The notes beneath the pieces are model-generated. The model had not been told where the DNA came from. It made no database searches and saw only the letters and a program-made list of their open reading frames with translations. Positions 48,084 to 62,149 of a DNA stretch of 64,000 nucleotides are shown piece by piece (the first letter of the stretch is position 1; each line of letters opens with the position of its first letter). Source of the DNA: Vanilla planifolia (taxonomy: Eukaryota > Streptophyta > Magnoliopsida > Asparagales > Orchidaceae). The DNA is taken from contig CM043875.1 of NCBI GenBank assembly GCA_023846275.1, positions 4,585,569 to 4,649,568 of the forward strand, written 5' to 3'. The translations under genes were made by a program, and so were the position numbers.

Positions 48084-49390
48084 CTTACGTAATAGATATG
48101 TATGCTTCATTTTAGCAATATGAGTAATGATCATGCAACATGCAAGCGAGGCAGTAATAAGAATCCAAAACCTATTGGATGGATGTTTCCCATCTATGTG
48201 AGAGAAAAATGTAAATATTGTGTGGTAAGGTCAATAGTCTATCACTTTAAATGCAATTAAGATTATGGGTTTATATAAATAATGCTTGTGATGTAAGTAG
48301 CCAGATGCAATGAAGGAAATAACACTTGGCAAGGTGAATAACCATAGTTTATTATTATGAAGTTAATAAGAAAGTTTGAGTTTATATAAATAATGCCTAA
48401 TAAGGTGGGTAGCCAACATTATGATAGCAATAATACCTGGTGAGGTGGGTATCCTATTATTGTGAAAGTAATAAAAAAGCTTGGGTTTATATAAATAATG
48501 CATAGCAATATAGTGACATTGTAATAGTAATTATGCTTCACGAAATAAGTAGTCTATAATAATAAAGGTAATAAGAAAGCTTGAGTTTATATCGATATTA
48601 CTTAAGGAGATAAGTGATCTATCACAATGAAGGCATGTAGACATTTCTTAGCAAGGTTAGTAGCTTATTTATATGTATGAAAAAAAGAATATTACCCAAA
48701 AAAGTACTAAATAAACAATAAGAAAAAAAATAGAAAAAGGACATGAAGAGAACAAAGATCATTTTTTTTTGTTTAGGCTTGTTAGTAATACATGTGAAGA
48801 TGATTATGCTTATATCATTAACTTGTATTTGGCATGATCCCAATATTGTATTATTTCATATATTATTATTGTGTTATTTTTCCTACTGAGCCTTTGACGA
48901 TTAGCTTAATCTATATTGGTAATCACAATTTTAAGATGTAGAATAGACATCTGGACACATAAGGGTTAAAGTGAGATACATGATAGCCATAGAGAAGCAC
49001 TAAAATTACTATGTATTTTATTTTAAGATATGCTTAATGTATAATTAATTTATATCAATTATAAGATTGTTCTTATATTTTCATTGGATATGTTATATAC
49101 TTAAACTATATAAAATGTTGTAGATACTTGCATGGATGAATAATAAATAATTGTGTGAACATAATAATAGATAAATATATGAAATATATATATAAATTAC
49201 ATATATTATATATTAAATTATATGTACAAAAAATGGACTAATTATAAGGGAGTGTTTATTTTTTTTTTTTTAAATATAAAAATTAGTAAAAAAATTATAT
49301 TAAATGATTTTAGAATCATGAAAAAATTGATTTGAAGTACATGATGAGAACCTGAGAATGTAAAAGGGGGGTATTATAGCCAATTATGAC
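48084..49390 (+). repeat. LTR of decayed gypsy element B, second part
   Basis: Collinear with 55430-56690: AGATATGTATGCTT, AGGATGG-TGT-CCATCTATGTGAGAG, several GGTTTATATAAATAATGCCTAATAAGGTGGGTAGCC-like units (about 48230-48620), ACACATAAGGGTTAAA and TGATGAGAACCTGAGAATGT versus GTGATGGGAGGATAAGAATGT. Together with 42770-43260 it makes one LTR split by about 4.8 kb. Confidence 0.55.
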
Positions 49391-49933
<543 letters not shown>

Positions 49934-49949
49934 CAAGTCATATCACATG

Positions 49950-51797
49950 CTCAAACTTTTGAAGCTAATTTAAAACTATTCAAAAACATTTAAAAACAAT
50001 TCATTGCCATTTTTAGAAATTGGGTTCATACAACATGACAAAAACATTATTTCAAGTCTACACCAATAAATGCCCATCATTAATGAAATAAAATGAGCCA
50101 TTATAGTGTCTTATAAATATGATAATAAAGTAAGCATATTACTAAGCATAGAAACTAAGTACCATCTCTCTCATTGCTCCTTTAGAGTCTCTTATTATCT
50201 CTTATCTTAATCTATAATGTTAGGCCTTAAAATAAGCTAAATCAACCACCATTAGCTAAGTGGCAAAAAATATATATTGTGAATGTAAACAAATATAAGG
50301 GATTCACACCACATGTTAAGTTAATATCACATAATATAGCATTTGATAAGCATAACAAAAAATACCCCTGAATTTCTTTAAAATACTTGGTTTTCTATTT
50401 TAAGAAATCATCTAATTTTTTACTCTCTCTTATCTTAATTCATTTTCTCTTTTAAATGGTTTTATGGTAAGATATTTTCATATTTTTTTAAAATTAAATT
50501 AGATTTATTCCCCAAATTATTTTGAAGTAAAAATAATCCTAATGGTGACTCATTTGATCAAAAAAAATAGCTTTCTGGATTATGACCCCACTCCAAAAAT
50601 ATATTATTTTGAATCATTAGTTATGCCACTTTGAATAGCCAACAATAATACAAGCTGAAAACAAAATGATTAGAGATTATAAAATTTAATTCATTTACCC
50701 TATCAAGGTCTCTAGGCAACATGAAACAATATAATAAACATATATAGAAATGATGTAAAGCCTTTTTATCTTAATATTTTATTCATAGTAATCTCATCAT
50801 AGGATTGATCTTAGCTTTGCAAAATTGCTTTTTCAATGACTCCTTTTCTTTCTTTTTTCCTTGACAAGGTTATGCAACAAAATTCTCATCAATTTCTTCT
50901 TCCCTATTATTTTTTCTCAAATTCTCTTTTTTCAATCTCTCTATTGGCTTGGACATAATAATTTCCCTCAATTTATTTTTCATATCTCTCTACAATAGAT
51001 GTTAATTCTCCTCATATAAGCATTCAATGCTGCTTCACCTTCTCAACACTCCATATTTTTTTCAAACATCTATTTCTTTTCAAAGTTCTCTGCTAATGGC
51101 CTCCTCACCCCATTTTTCCTTGGATTTTGAAAGTTTTTCAGCAGTTTGGATTGTTGTTAGGCTAACTTTCTCTATTATGCATTAAGGTTAAGATTTTAGA
51201 AAAATTTGGAAACAAAATTAAAAGTAAATCTAAACTTTAGGAAATCCAAATTTCTCACATTTATTCATTAATTTGATGTTTAAAAATTAATGACTAACTC
51301 CTTGTGATTCTCCTTTATGAGTTTTACTCGTTAATCAATTTTTACAAATTTTTAACATCATTAAGTATTTTTAAAGGTTTTCAAACATAAAATACTTATA
51401 AAAAATTTGTTTTATTATTTTATTTAAAAGATCATTCATCTTTAATTTTAAGCTCATCACACTTCCTTTTTATGACAAAAGAATTTGTTATGCTTATTTT
51501 GATAAACTCCATGTCATTCATTTTTTTTCTAAGTTCATTTAACATTTTTAATAATTTTGGGACTTCTTTAAACTCATAAATAAATTGATTATTAAAACAT
51601 TTAAATCTTTGATCTACTCTTCTATTTTTTTAAAAAACTTTGATTTCGTCCAACTTGGTGTCACTAAATTCTAAATAATTTATACACTTACTTTTATGAT
51701 TCACTAGAAAAATAAGATAGTTTTTAAAAATTTTCAAAAAAAATTTTAAATATCCATATAATTAAAATTACATTTTATTATAGTTTGAGATGTTATA
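49950..51797 (-). repeat. Best-preserved LTR of family C
   Basis: On the minus strand it begins TGTATAACATCTCAAAC at about 51797. Its 5' part matches 41.7-42.4 and 46.9-47.5 kb and its 3' part matches 43.4-44.2 and 24.7-25.5 kb. It sits between the LTRs of element B, so it probably inserted there. No target duplication was confirmed. Confidence 0.45.
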
Positions 51798-51989
51798 CAT
51801 AGATTGCATCCTCCACCATTTTTTTAAGTTTATAGATCTTATGCAAGTGGAGGAATGGATATAAATTATGGATATGTTTTAGGGCATGAAGTGTCTTTTT
51901 GTTCAAAGGTGGTTGTACTATTTTTAGCGATGCAATAAGAACTAATGGGATTGCAAAATTAGATTCAAATTTGAGTGCAAACCTTATAA

Positions 51990-52600
51990 TTAAATTTCTT
52001 AATAAGACTTCTATATGAATCTCAAAGAATGGTATGCTCAATGAGGGACTAGATGAAAGATGATCTAAGTAACTTAGTTCAAAGAGATTAGTTCATTGTA
52101 GATAATGAACGAAACTTTGCATCATTAAATAAATTTGCCCAATGAATGGGTGGGATAGAGGAGCAAAAATGTTAATTTTTTTGTAAATAATTTTGAGACC
52201 ATAAATGCTTTATAATTGTGTTAGAATTCTCAACATATTCTAAGCCTATGAAAGCAGTTCGACATATTAAGCATGATGTGATCATACTTAAACCTAAAGT
52301 AGTGTCTTTGAATAGAAAGGGTCCTATGTTTTCTTAGTAAAATGGGCCTAGATATTAGTTGAAAATGACAATCATAACTAAGCTCATAGTGTGGCAACAT
52401 CTAAAGAGATAGAAACTAGTGGAAAGCTACATTGTAAAATTTGTAAGAAATGATATTAGGGAAAATATAGAAATGGTATTTTTTATTTTCACATCTATAT
52501 TGGGTTTATCAATTACTATTTTATTTAATTGTGATAATTTTCATTTGTTTATGTTTGTATGTATAGTTGTTAAACTAATAATGAGTTAGCAAACTTTAGA
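51990..52600 (+). pseudogene. Probable gag tail of element B
   Basis: Weak traces only: LHCKICKK (about 52430-52455) resembles the Cys-rich CNxCGRxHxGxC region before the gypsy zinc knuckle, and HDVI-LKPKVVSLNRKGPMFS precedes it. Many stops. Confidence 0.3.
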
Positions 52601-55060
52601 GAAACTCCTTTTAGTTGAGTTGCTTAAAGGTGAAGAAGTGGTTGTGCATAAATGTATGGATTGAGATATAAAAATTAAAGAAAAAATATTCAAGTCATAA
52701 CTAGTCCTAGTCAATATAAGAGAATTTTATGTGATCCTACAGTTAGATTAGTTATTTGCTCATTAAGTGATAATTGCTTATTAGAAAAAAAAGCTAAACA
52801 TTGACCTAGTGAATGGCAACAAAATTATATTTTTGTAAAGGTAAGAAAGTTTTCATTATTGTTATTCTTAAAGAAGAAAAACTCTTAAAGAAGGTTTGTA
52901 AATATTTTCTAACAATCGTGCAAATACTTGAAAATGATGAGATTGATATACAAGATAATTCCAATGGTGTGTGTGATATCCTAAAGTATTTATATATGAT
53001 CTACTCATATTATCACTTGATAAAGAATGAATTTGAGATAGATCTGATACCCTATGTAGAGTTTATTTCTAAAACACTATATAAGATGGTATCTACAAAA
53101 CTATAAGAGATGAAACTATAATTAAAAGAAATGTTGGAGAAAAGGCTTCATTAAAAAAGAAGTATGATAGTCATCAAATATTTATCAATGCTATGAGCTG
53201 AATAAAATTAATGTAAAGAACAAATGTCATTTGCCTAGGATTGATGAACTTTTGATTAATTGCAAAGAATAAAAGAATTTTTAAGCTTTGATCTACATTT
53301 TGGATATCAATAGAGGATAAGGAAAGAAGATATTCTAAAGATAGTATTTAGATATAGATATAGACACTTGCCTTTTGATTTAATAGATGCTCTAATAATT
53401 GATGCATAGAGTATTCATGCTAGGGATAGAATATTTTTATTGATGATATATTAATTTACTTTAGGGATAAAAGAGATCTCACATAGTATTTAAGAAAGGT
53501 CTTATAAAAATTAAAAGTGCATTAAATATATGCAAAATTATCTAAGTATAACTTTTGGTTGCATAGTATATCATTGCTTGGATATGTGATGAGTGTAGAA
53601 GAATCACTTTAGATCTCTAAAAATGGCTATTATTATTAAGTGACATAGACTAACCAATATGACAAAAGTAAGAAGTTTTCTTATATTAGTAGGTTATTAT
53701 CAAAAACAATGATCATATATTGTTATTCCTTTAATAATACTCACTAAGAATGTAATATCATTTGAATGGAATGAGTAATGCAAAAGAAGTTTCAACCCTA
53801 TCAAATAAGACTAATTTTTGCAACTATTCTTACTTTTCTCAAAACTAAAACTAAATTTTAGGTATATTATGATGCATTATTGAAGGACTAATATGAGTAT
53901 TGATGCAATTTGAAAATGTGATGACTTATACTTCTAGGCAACTCAAACCTCTTGAAAAAATATCCAATTCATCATATAGAACTAATTGTTATAGTGTTCT
54001 TTGAAGATCTAGAAGTATTACTTATATGACACAAAGAGCCAAATTTTCACTAATCACCAAAGTCTTAAATATTTCATTACATATAAAGATTTGAATATGC
54101 ACCATTGAAGATGGCTACAATTACTTAAAGATTTATGAAATAGAGATTATATATTATTTAGGAAAAGATAATTGTGGTTGATGAATTAAGCCATAGAGCC
54201 AGTTTAAGCAACATGATAACTAGCTTAGAAGAAGCTTAATTGATCATGAAAATCAATTAATTGGAGCTAAATGTAATATCATTAGCTAATAGAAGAAATT
54301 TTTTATTGGTTATTGTAATAGATTAGCAACAAGATTTGAAAGGGTTTCAATATAACGATGAAGAAATCCTAAAAATCAAACTAAGAATATTCAAAGACAA
54401 AGAGATTAAATTCAACTATAATGAAGATGAAGTCTTGTTCTTCAAAAAATAGAATGTGTGTTTTCTTAATCGAATAATGGAAAGAAATAATAAGGAAAGA
54501 ATCTCAAGGGATTAGAAATATAGTATATTAAGGTATTACAAAAATGTATGAAGATCTAAAACAAAACTTTATGTGGCTTAGCATAAAGAAGGCTACAAAT
54601 AATCACATGAGTAGATGTTTAATATATCAATAAATGAAAAGCATACAAAAAAATCCAATGATATATTGCAACCACTTTCAATTTCTATGTGGAAATAAGA
54701 AGACATATCGATGGGTTTTATTAAAGGTTCACCAATAACTAGCCAATGCAATGGTGCTATATCGGTAGTTGTAGATATGTTTATAAAATCTATTAAAAAC
54801 TACATATTTAACATAAAGGCTACCAAATTATATGTTGACTAGATTATAAGATTGCATAAAGCACCCAAGACAATTGTGTCGAATGGGGACTCCAATTTTA
54901 CATCCTATTTATAGGAAGAGTTCACGAGACTTTTAGGATTCAGTTAAATTTTAATATAATATTCTATCCTCAAATAAATGGTTAGATAGAACTCATTAAG
55001 ACAAGTCTAAAGATTCTTATTTTATCTCGATTAGAGTTTGTTTTGAGAAGTTATAAATTA
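52601..55060 (+). pseudogene. Decayed Ty3/gypsy pol of element B
   Basis: A relic with frames broken throughout but motifs in pol order. The protease-RT linker (ILKEEKLLKK near 52866) is followed by FEIDLIPYVEFISKTLYKM (53031-53090, the region before RT), KNKCHLPRIDEL (53217), a D-D RT box remnant (FYXXYINLL, 53430), TYTSRQLKPLEK of RNase H (53928), YLGKDN (54160), and integrase remnants: IVSNGDSNFTSYL (54873) and FYPQING (54962). It is far older than the Tekay element, and none of the enzymes can be functional. The LTR copy follows directly. Confidence 0.7.
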
Positions 55061-55209
55061 TTGATGTTTAATATTTTCACATTAAAATTATGATGTTTGT
55101 TCTATATATGATTGTAAGACAAAAAAAAAGAAAGAAGAGAGTTAAATTTTAATTTTTTTACTTTTGAGATAAAATTATGGCACTTTTTCTTGTTTAGCCA
55201 TCTTAAAAT

Positions 55210-55253
<44 letters not shown>

Positions 55254-56690
55254 GCTTGATATTGTCATGTATTACTAAGTGTGAGCATGACTTGGATTGT
55301 TGTGATGCTATCAAGTCATAGTATTTTGCATTTTGTAGTTGTATTCCTTATATAATGATGATCATGATTTGTTTGTGCTAATTTATTAATTAGGTACCTA
55401 TTAGCATGTGAATGACCAAGAATTACATGATAGATATGTATGCTTTGTTTTAGCTATATGAGTAATGAACATGTAATATGAAAGTGAGATAATAATAAGA
55501 ATCAAAACCTATAGGATGGGTATGTCCTATCCATGTGAGAGAAATGTATAAATGTTTCCTACCAAGGTTAGTAGCCTTTCAATGTTAATGTAATAAGGAA
55601 TTTGGATTTATATATGTCTAACAAAGTGAGTAACCTAATGTTATGATGACCATAATGTCTAAGAAGATGACTAACTTGTCACAATAAAGTCAATAAGAAA
55701 ACTTTGGTTTATGTAAATAATGCTTAGGGGGATGTGTAGTATGAAATTATGATGGCAATATTGCATGCCAAGGTGAGTAACTTGTCACAAAAAAGGCAAT
55801 AAGAAAGCTTTAGTTTATATAAATAATGCCTAATAAGGAGAGAAGCTTATGGTTTTGATGAAAATAATGTACGAGAAGGTGAGTAGACCATCTTTGTGAA
55901 GGCTATAAGAAGGCTTAGGTCTAAGTAAATATTACTTAGGGAGGAGGTAAATGGCATATTACAATGAAGGCATGTAGCTATTTCCTGACGAGATTAGTGT
56001 CATGTCTTTTTGTATAGATATAGGAATGTTACCCAAAGAAAGTGCTAATTAAACAACAAACAGAAATGAGAAAACATAAGGAAATGAGAAGTGAATAGAA
56101 AATATGATTTTTGTATATACTTAATAGTATTATATACATAGATGATTATGCTTAAATCATGACTTGGCATGTAGCATAACCCAAATATAAGATTATTTTG
56201 TATATTATAATTGTGTTATTATGTTTGACTTAGCTTATGTTTGACACTTATAATTTTGTACATATTTGATTGATATCTAGACACATAAGGGTTAAATTGA
56301 GATACATAATAGTTATAGGACTAAAAATATTATATATTTTATTTTGAGACATACCTAATTTATAATTAATCTATATTAGTTATAAGATTGTAAAAGTATT
56401 CATATATATTTGAATAGATATGTTACATAATTATACAATTGGAATGTTGTAGATAATTATGTGATTCAATAGTAAATAACTATAAAAGTGAAATAATAGA
56501 TAAATGTCTACAATATATACAGAAGATGGATTTTATGTATTGAATTATATCTATATGAAAAATAAACTAGATACTGGAGATACTCTACCTACTTGAAATC
56601 TAAAAATTAGTTAAAATTAATATTAAATAATTTTAGAATAATAGAAAATAAGTCCCAATTATGTGATGGGAGGATAAGAATGTCACAACT
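55061..56690 (+). repeat. 3' LTR of decayed gypsy element B
   Basis: It follows the pol relic and matches 42770-43260 plus 48084-49390 in direct orientation. It includes repeated units of the AATAAGAAAGCTT...TTTATATAAATAATGCCTAA...GTGAGTAG type at about 55550-55940. Overall divergence is high. Exact ends were not identified. Confidence 0.55.
55211..55253. repeat. (CA)n(TA)n microsatellite
   Basis: CA run 55211-55244 followed by a short TA run, inside the element B LTR; it is absent at the matching place near 43060, where the shorter TATATATGTATA occurs. Confidence 0.95.
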
Positions 56691-58480
56691 ATCATTTGAT
56701 TATTTATTTGAGTGACATTTTGTAAACTCCTTGATATTTTTTGGGGCTTCCTAATGTTGTGTGAATTGCTTCAAATATAGGAGAGCCTTTTTGTATGAAT
56801 TTCTTCTAATGTAAGAGATCCCTTGTGTGAATTTCTTTCAATGTTGTATTGTTCATCAAGGTGGAGTTTGCTTGCCTAAACTATCATGCCTTATTTAGCT
56901 TAAAACCTAATTTCACTTTTAAGTACCACACAAAACTAGGCAATATTAGAGTAATATGCACACTTGAGAACACATCCTCTAAACACCAAGCAAGGGTGAT
57001 GAAGAAGTATAATTTTCAAAGACCTATTTTCAAACCAAGAAATTTTGATTGAGTTTAAAACCAACAATTAATATGCATCTATATACCAAAATGAAAAAAA
57101 TAAAAAAAATCCAATACTCTATCACATACAATAATCACAAAACATCCTCTCAAATCTCACCATACTCTAGCAAGATCCATCTTATTAGTCACATGTTTTC
57201 TCATTTCTTGGTGTGTCAAAAGTATGCCTTATAATGCAAGTAGGTGGTGCACTTACATTGCTTAATAGGTTAATTGATATCTACAAGCAATAAGAAAAAA
57301 ACAGTAAAGAGATATTCATAATATTGGAGAAGTAATAATAAAACATAACATCTAAGTAATAATAATGTAAAAGAATATTAATAAGTTAAAAGCATATGAT
57401 CATATAAAATATGTGACATATGTAGAAATATATGATCATAAAAAATCTATGACAGATACACAATCTTGACTATATCTATTTCTAATTTCTTACTATCATA
57501 ATAATTTATCAATCAACATGCTTTTCAATTCTCATATTTCTCATAATTCTCGTATCTCTTATTATTTATGTTTTATAAGGATCAATTTTTTTTAAATGAT
57601 TATTATTCTAGTATCATGAGAGTTTATCATATCTTATATCATATCACATGATGTCATCTCATATTATTTCTCTTTATATCATATTGACCTTAATCCATAG
57701 GCATATCATATCTCAATATTGACTTTAGTTATAGTTAGCCACATATTCTCTATATGCTAAAATAATATTTCATCTCTTCCCTATTTATTCATTAGTCCAA
57801 AGAAATAGTAGAATCCACTTGCTCACTAGCCATAGCATGCAATGTATAATATATTAAGTAAAGGAGAGACTAGAACCATCTTTCTCAAAAAAATGTACAA
57901 TACACAATATTTTATGTAATGTACATTTGATTTAATGGCAAAGTGTTATATGTTAAGCATATGATACTCTTCTTAGAAAAAATGATAATAACTTATAGAA
58001 TATCACAGTTTAATAAGAATGGAAGCTATATTTAGTTCAAAAGAAATACACAGTAGCAATAAAAAATGATCAATTGAATTGAAAACTAGTTTCCCAAGAT
58101 TAACATACATACATTAAAAAGTTTTTAATTATTTAATTGATATAGCAATGTCCAACACATCACACGAAGATTCTAGTTAGAGGCTTACTAGTGCAATTAA
58201 GACTCAAAGTTGTGTCAAGATTGATTCTACTTTTTATTAATCTCTATTATCCTATCTTTGTAGGGGTTTGATATAATTAACTCTTATTTATCAATATATT
58301 TTAGTTTTATTCTATAGCTCATCTAGTTATTTACATCTATATTTTATTTTGAGTCATTTAAAGACTAGTTGATAGCTTTCAAATATTTTCATTTTTAAAT
58401 CTAGTTTAAATAATCTTTATAATAATCTCATAGTTTTATTAGTGCAAAATTTAGTAAAAAAATGACTAAAATTAAGCTTT
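56691..58480. other. AT-rich DNA, no gene seen
   Basis: A 67-codon frame at 56849-57052 shows no motif. The part around 57440-57800, with many ATCATAT words, looks like LTR debris. Confidence 0.35.
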
Positions 58481-59170
58481 GGAATTATTTATGTCACTAA
58501 TCACTAACTACCATTGAGACCACTCCACCCATGCAACCCACTTTACTACTTAACCCATGCCAATCCACATGACCAGCTCCACCCACTTGAGCATGTTAAC
58601 TTGTGAACCAGCACCAATTCATAAGCCCAAGCTAAACCATAGACTTGCTCTGACTTGCTTTGACCTAAGCTAACCCACAACTTAGTCATCGAAGCATTGC
58701 CATGTCTCTCCACCCATGCCAGCCCGATCGTGCCACTTGTTGCCTCATCGCTTACCACATTATTGCCCAAGATACACCAACTACATGGGAGATACTTGTT
58801 GCATTCAATTTGGAATATTTTTAAGGATTTTTTTATTAGAATTCAAAGTAATTTTTTTATAATTTGTGACGACTTTTGAAATTCTTTAAATGTCCTTTAA
58901 AATTCCAAAACTATGGCCCTTAGTATTCTTAAATGTTCTTTTATATTCTTAGGCTTAGCAAATTATAATTATACTCGTTGAGGTCTCTATAAATAGGGGT
59001 TCTTATTATGTTCTAAGACAAGAACTTTTGAATGAAGTAACGAAATACTGCTACCAAGTTTGCTTGATATGAGAAGTGTTATAAGAGACTATTTCATGGT
59101 GTGATTTCACTAGGGCCTTGGAAAGGTAAGTAGAAGGCTGAAAAAATAGATATGAACCTATTATTTAACA
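58481..59170 (+). repeat. LTR-like block with TATA box, preceded by CCACCCATG repeats
   Basis: At 58500-58770 degenerate CCACCCATGCC and AGCCCAAGCTAA words recur and GC rises. TATAAATA at 58988-58995, followed by GGGG, is a good TATA box of the kind found in copia LTRs. A partner LTR was not found, so this remains a tentative call. Confidence 0.35.
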
Positions 59171-60654
59171 ACCACAAGAGCATCAAATTACCAAAAAAGT
59201 TCTTAACTCAATTACACTTTATTTCATCTTATAGGAGGAATTATTTGTTGTGTTTAATTCTCTATTTTGTACAAGCAAATGTATGATTTACTTTGTTTAT
59301 AATCTAAGAACTTTACTTGTGTGTACTTTATCACTTCACTACCAACTTACATACATTAATGTGGGTAGCTAAATCTCTTTCCTTATAGATTGAAATATCT
59401 CATGTTAAAGAATTTGTGAAAGCCCTTAATTTATATAAAAACTGTTACTCAATGATCCTAAGATTTTTCTACTTCTAAACTTATAACACCTTGGGTAAGT
59501 CATTGTATAGATCTATTACTTGAACAAAATCATTTCCTTATTGTCTATAAGCCAAAGATAAGTTTTAGTAATTTCATCATATATCATCAATTTAGGAGAA
59601 AATCTCAAGACCTCACACATGATACATAGAAAGAACATATAGATCATGAGTACCATATCAAAGAATGAAAGAGGAAAAATATTATAGAGTATAATAAATA
59701 TGTAGAGAAATATGAAATTAATTATTACTAGTTATCTTTCATCTGAATTATGATATAGGAATTCAATGGAAAAGAAATGATAAATTGAAGCCCATCTCTA
59801 AAATTCCAAGTAGATAAATTTTATATTTGTAATATAAGATAAGAGTAAATATTTCTAGAAGAATACATTGGCATCAATATATAAATGGATCATGATTCAT
59901 TTATCTTACATGTCATAGGATATTTTATGATACTTAAATAGTATTATTTAGAACATATATATAGATGTTTTGTATGGATCCCATACTATAAGGGATGGAA
60001 TATATGATATATCAAAAAGTGGACAAAATAATAGATAGTTTTTGTAAGCTAAATGAGTTACTTATGTGAGCCATATAAAGGATATTGATCAATACAAAAA
60101 GTCTATATATGTATTTAGTGACATATAGAGTTATCTTAAAAAATGAAGACACAAAAATGTAATGAGAAATATCAAAAGATGGAATTATATATTGAAGCAA
60201 GCTAAATAAGTTTTTTTAATATCTTATTATTATGATATGAGATAAAGTATAAATAAGAACTAGAGTAAGGTTCCTTTAGCACACCATCCTATAAGTTATG
60301 ATAGAAAAAGAATAGAATCAAGATGTAGGGTATGTTGAAGCATGGTTATTTATCAAACCATTAGTTGGAATCAAAGATCTCATCCTCTAATATCATTAGA
60401 ACATTATGCAAGGCATTGATATATAGAGATGATGTGACTATGATACTTAAACACCACCCTTGACGTAGATGTGCCAAGTCCCATCATTGCTAGTACTTTG
60501 TTAGGCCTTGATTTATTGATAAAATATGATATAATACAATTTTTGACTAGTTATGATATATCTAAGATAGAGGTTTAGACAAAACGATATAATACCAAAT
60601 AAGAAATGAAAAGAGAATGAGGATGGTTGTATTAAGGAGAAAATAAGCCAAAAG
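59171..60654. other. AT-rich DNA, no gene seen
   Basis: No motif, RNA gene or repeat end recognised. Confidence 0.35.
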
Positions 60655-60676
60655 AACACACACACACACACACACA
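60655..60676. repeat. (CA)n microsatellite
   Basis: ACACAC run of about 22 bp, followed by a short ACATAT tail. Confidence 0.9.
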
Positions 60677-60777
60677 AACACATACATATATATGTCATAT
60701 TAAAGAAAAATGAAAATGAGTGAGTTTTATCATGTGGAAAGAATAAATAGGTTAGTGTGAGAGATTTTATATATATA

Positions 60778-60808
60778 GTGAGAGAGAGAGAAAAAGAAAG
60801 AGAGAGAC
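60778..60808. repeat. (GA)n-rich microsatellite
   Basis: GAGAGA run interrupted once by AAAAAGAAA. Confidence 0.9.
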
Positions 60809-61269
60809 ATGTAAAAATGGTGGAAATTATATCTGAAAAGTTTGAACACCACCATTATTTTATTATGATAGAGTAGTAATGACCTAATTATATTTTTGTA
60901 TTGAGTATTATTTGTGGAATTTGTTGAAGCATTATGTTGCCTAATATAGTTTATTTAGTTTAATTTCAATATTACTTTTATCACTCATCATTATACTTAA
61001 ATATTATTAATATTTAGATTTATCTATTAAACTCTATAATCATTATTTATTTCTACTTTGTAGGTCATGCACTTAGTACACTAAGATAGGTAGATTAAGG
61101 TAGCAATGGGGATAGGTAGTTATACAATAGGCTTTCTTATGTGATATATTATATATAGTTTTGGATGTATATTTTGTTTTATCTAATGGATTGTATGACT
61201 TGCATTGCATGTCATTATGCTTGTATGATCCTTGGATTGGATAATGTGATCAATTAAATCTATGAGTAA

Positions 61270-62077
61270 TAGTCAATTTGATTGGTTTTTTTTTAAAATT
61301 TGATTTAACATTTGGGGATTATTTAGAGCTATTGCAAAACATTGTAAGCCTTATAAAAAGAATATTATGTTAAAACCTAATTTTCACTTGCATAGCTTTA
61401 TGAAGAACCACATATTACATTCATCATTTCCAAGAGAAGTGAAGTGGTTGCTTAGGAGATTCAAGCATAAATCATATTCCAAGCATTCATTCTTCATTTA
61501 TTAAACAAAGTTAGAGTTTACATTTCATTACTTTATTATATTGTTAGTGTCTCTTAATCGTATTTGGATTAAAGGATCTTATAATTTAGTTTTGTACTTA
61601 ATTTCTTTATCCTATTATTAGAACTTTTGTGTTTGGTCTTTGTCTTTCCTTTTGTCTATTATAGAGTCTTTTGGATTAGTGATTTTTTTAGTAGTGTAGG
61701 TTCTTTTAGGCCAAAAGATCATTTGACTATGTGATTATAGGCTCTTTTGGTATAGTATATAGAGTCTTTTAGCTTAATCTAGGGTTTAGCCTATCTACTT
61801 TTGTAAAACGATATTTAGTATTTTTTTAGAATTTTGGTTAAAGATAGATGTAGATCTAAGTTTATATTAAATTACCTAAAAATTCATTATGTACCTTTTA
61901 TTATTCCAATTTCATATAAACGTTTTTGGAGTAAATAATAATTTTTAAAATAAGCTTTCTCAAGATCTATTACAAAAAAAAAATTCTTTTGTTGCAATAT
62001 TTTTTAGATCGTTTAAGCTTGGAATTTTAAGAATTTATCTCCTTCTTGTAAGGACATAATTCTTTCATATTTTCAAT
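61270..62077 (+). repeat. 5' LTR (3' part) of a second element A copy
   Basis: It shares with 26.6-26.95 kb the phrases TCTTTTGG (several times), GTTTAGC-TA-C-ACTTTTG, TTTAGTATTTTT, TAGATCTA and ACCTAAAAATT, in the same order. A primer-binding-site relic and gag follow. The left part of the LTR was not delimited. Confidence 0.5.
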
Positions 62078-62080
62078 AAG

Positions 62081-62092
62081 TAGTATTAGAGC
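62081..62092 (+). other. Primer-binding-site relic
   Basis: TAGTATTAGAGC differs from the standard TGGTATCAGAGC by two transitions (G to A, C to T) and is followed by ATGGTTGC, as in intact plant LTR elements. Confidence 0.7.
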
Positions 62093-62149
62093 ATGGTTGC
62101 TACTTGTGTCTAACTAACTTAGATTAGGTCATATTGATATCTCACGCAA

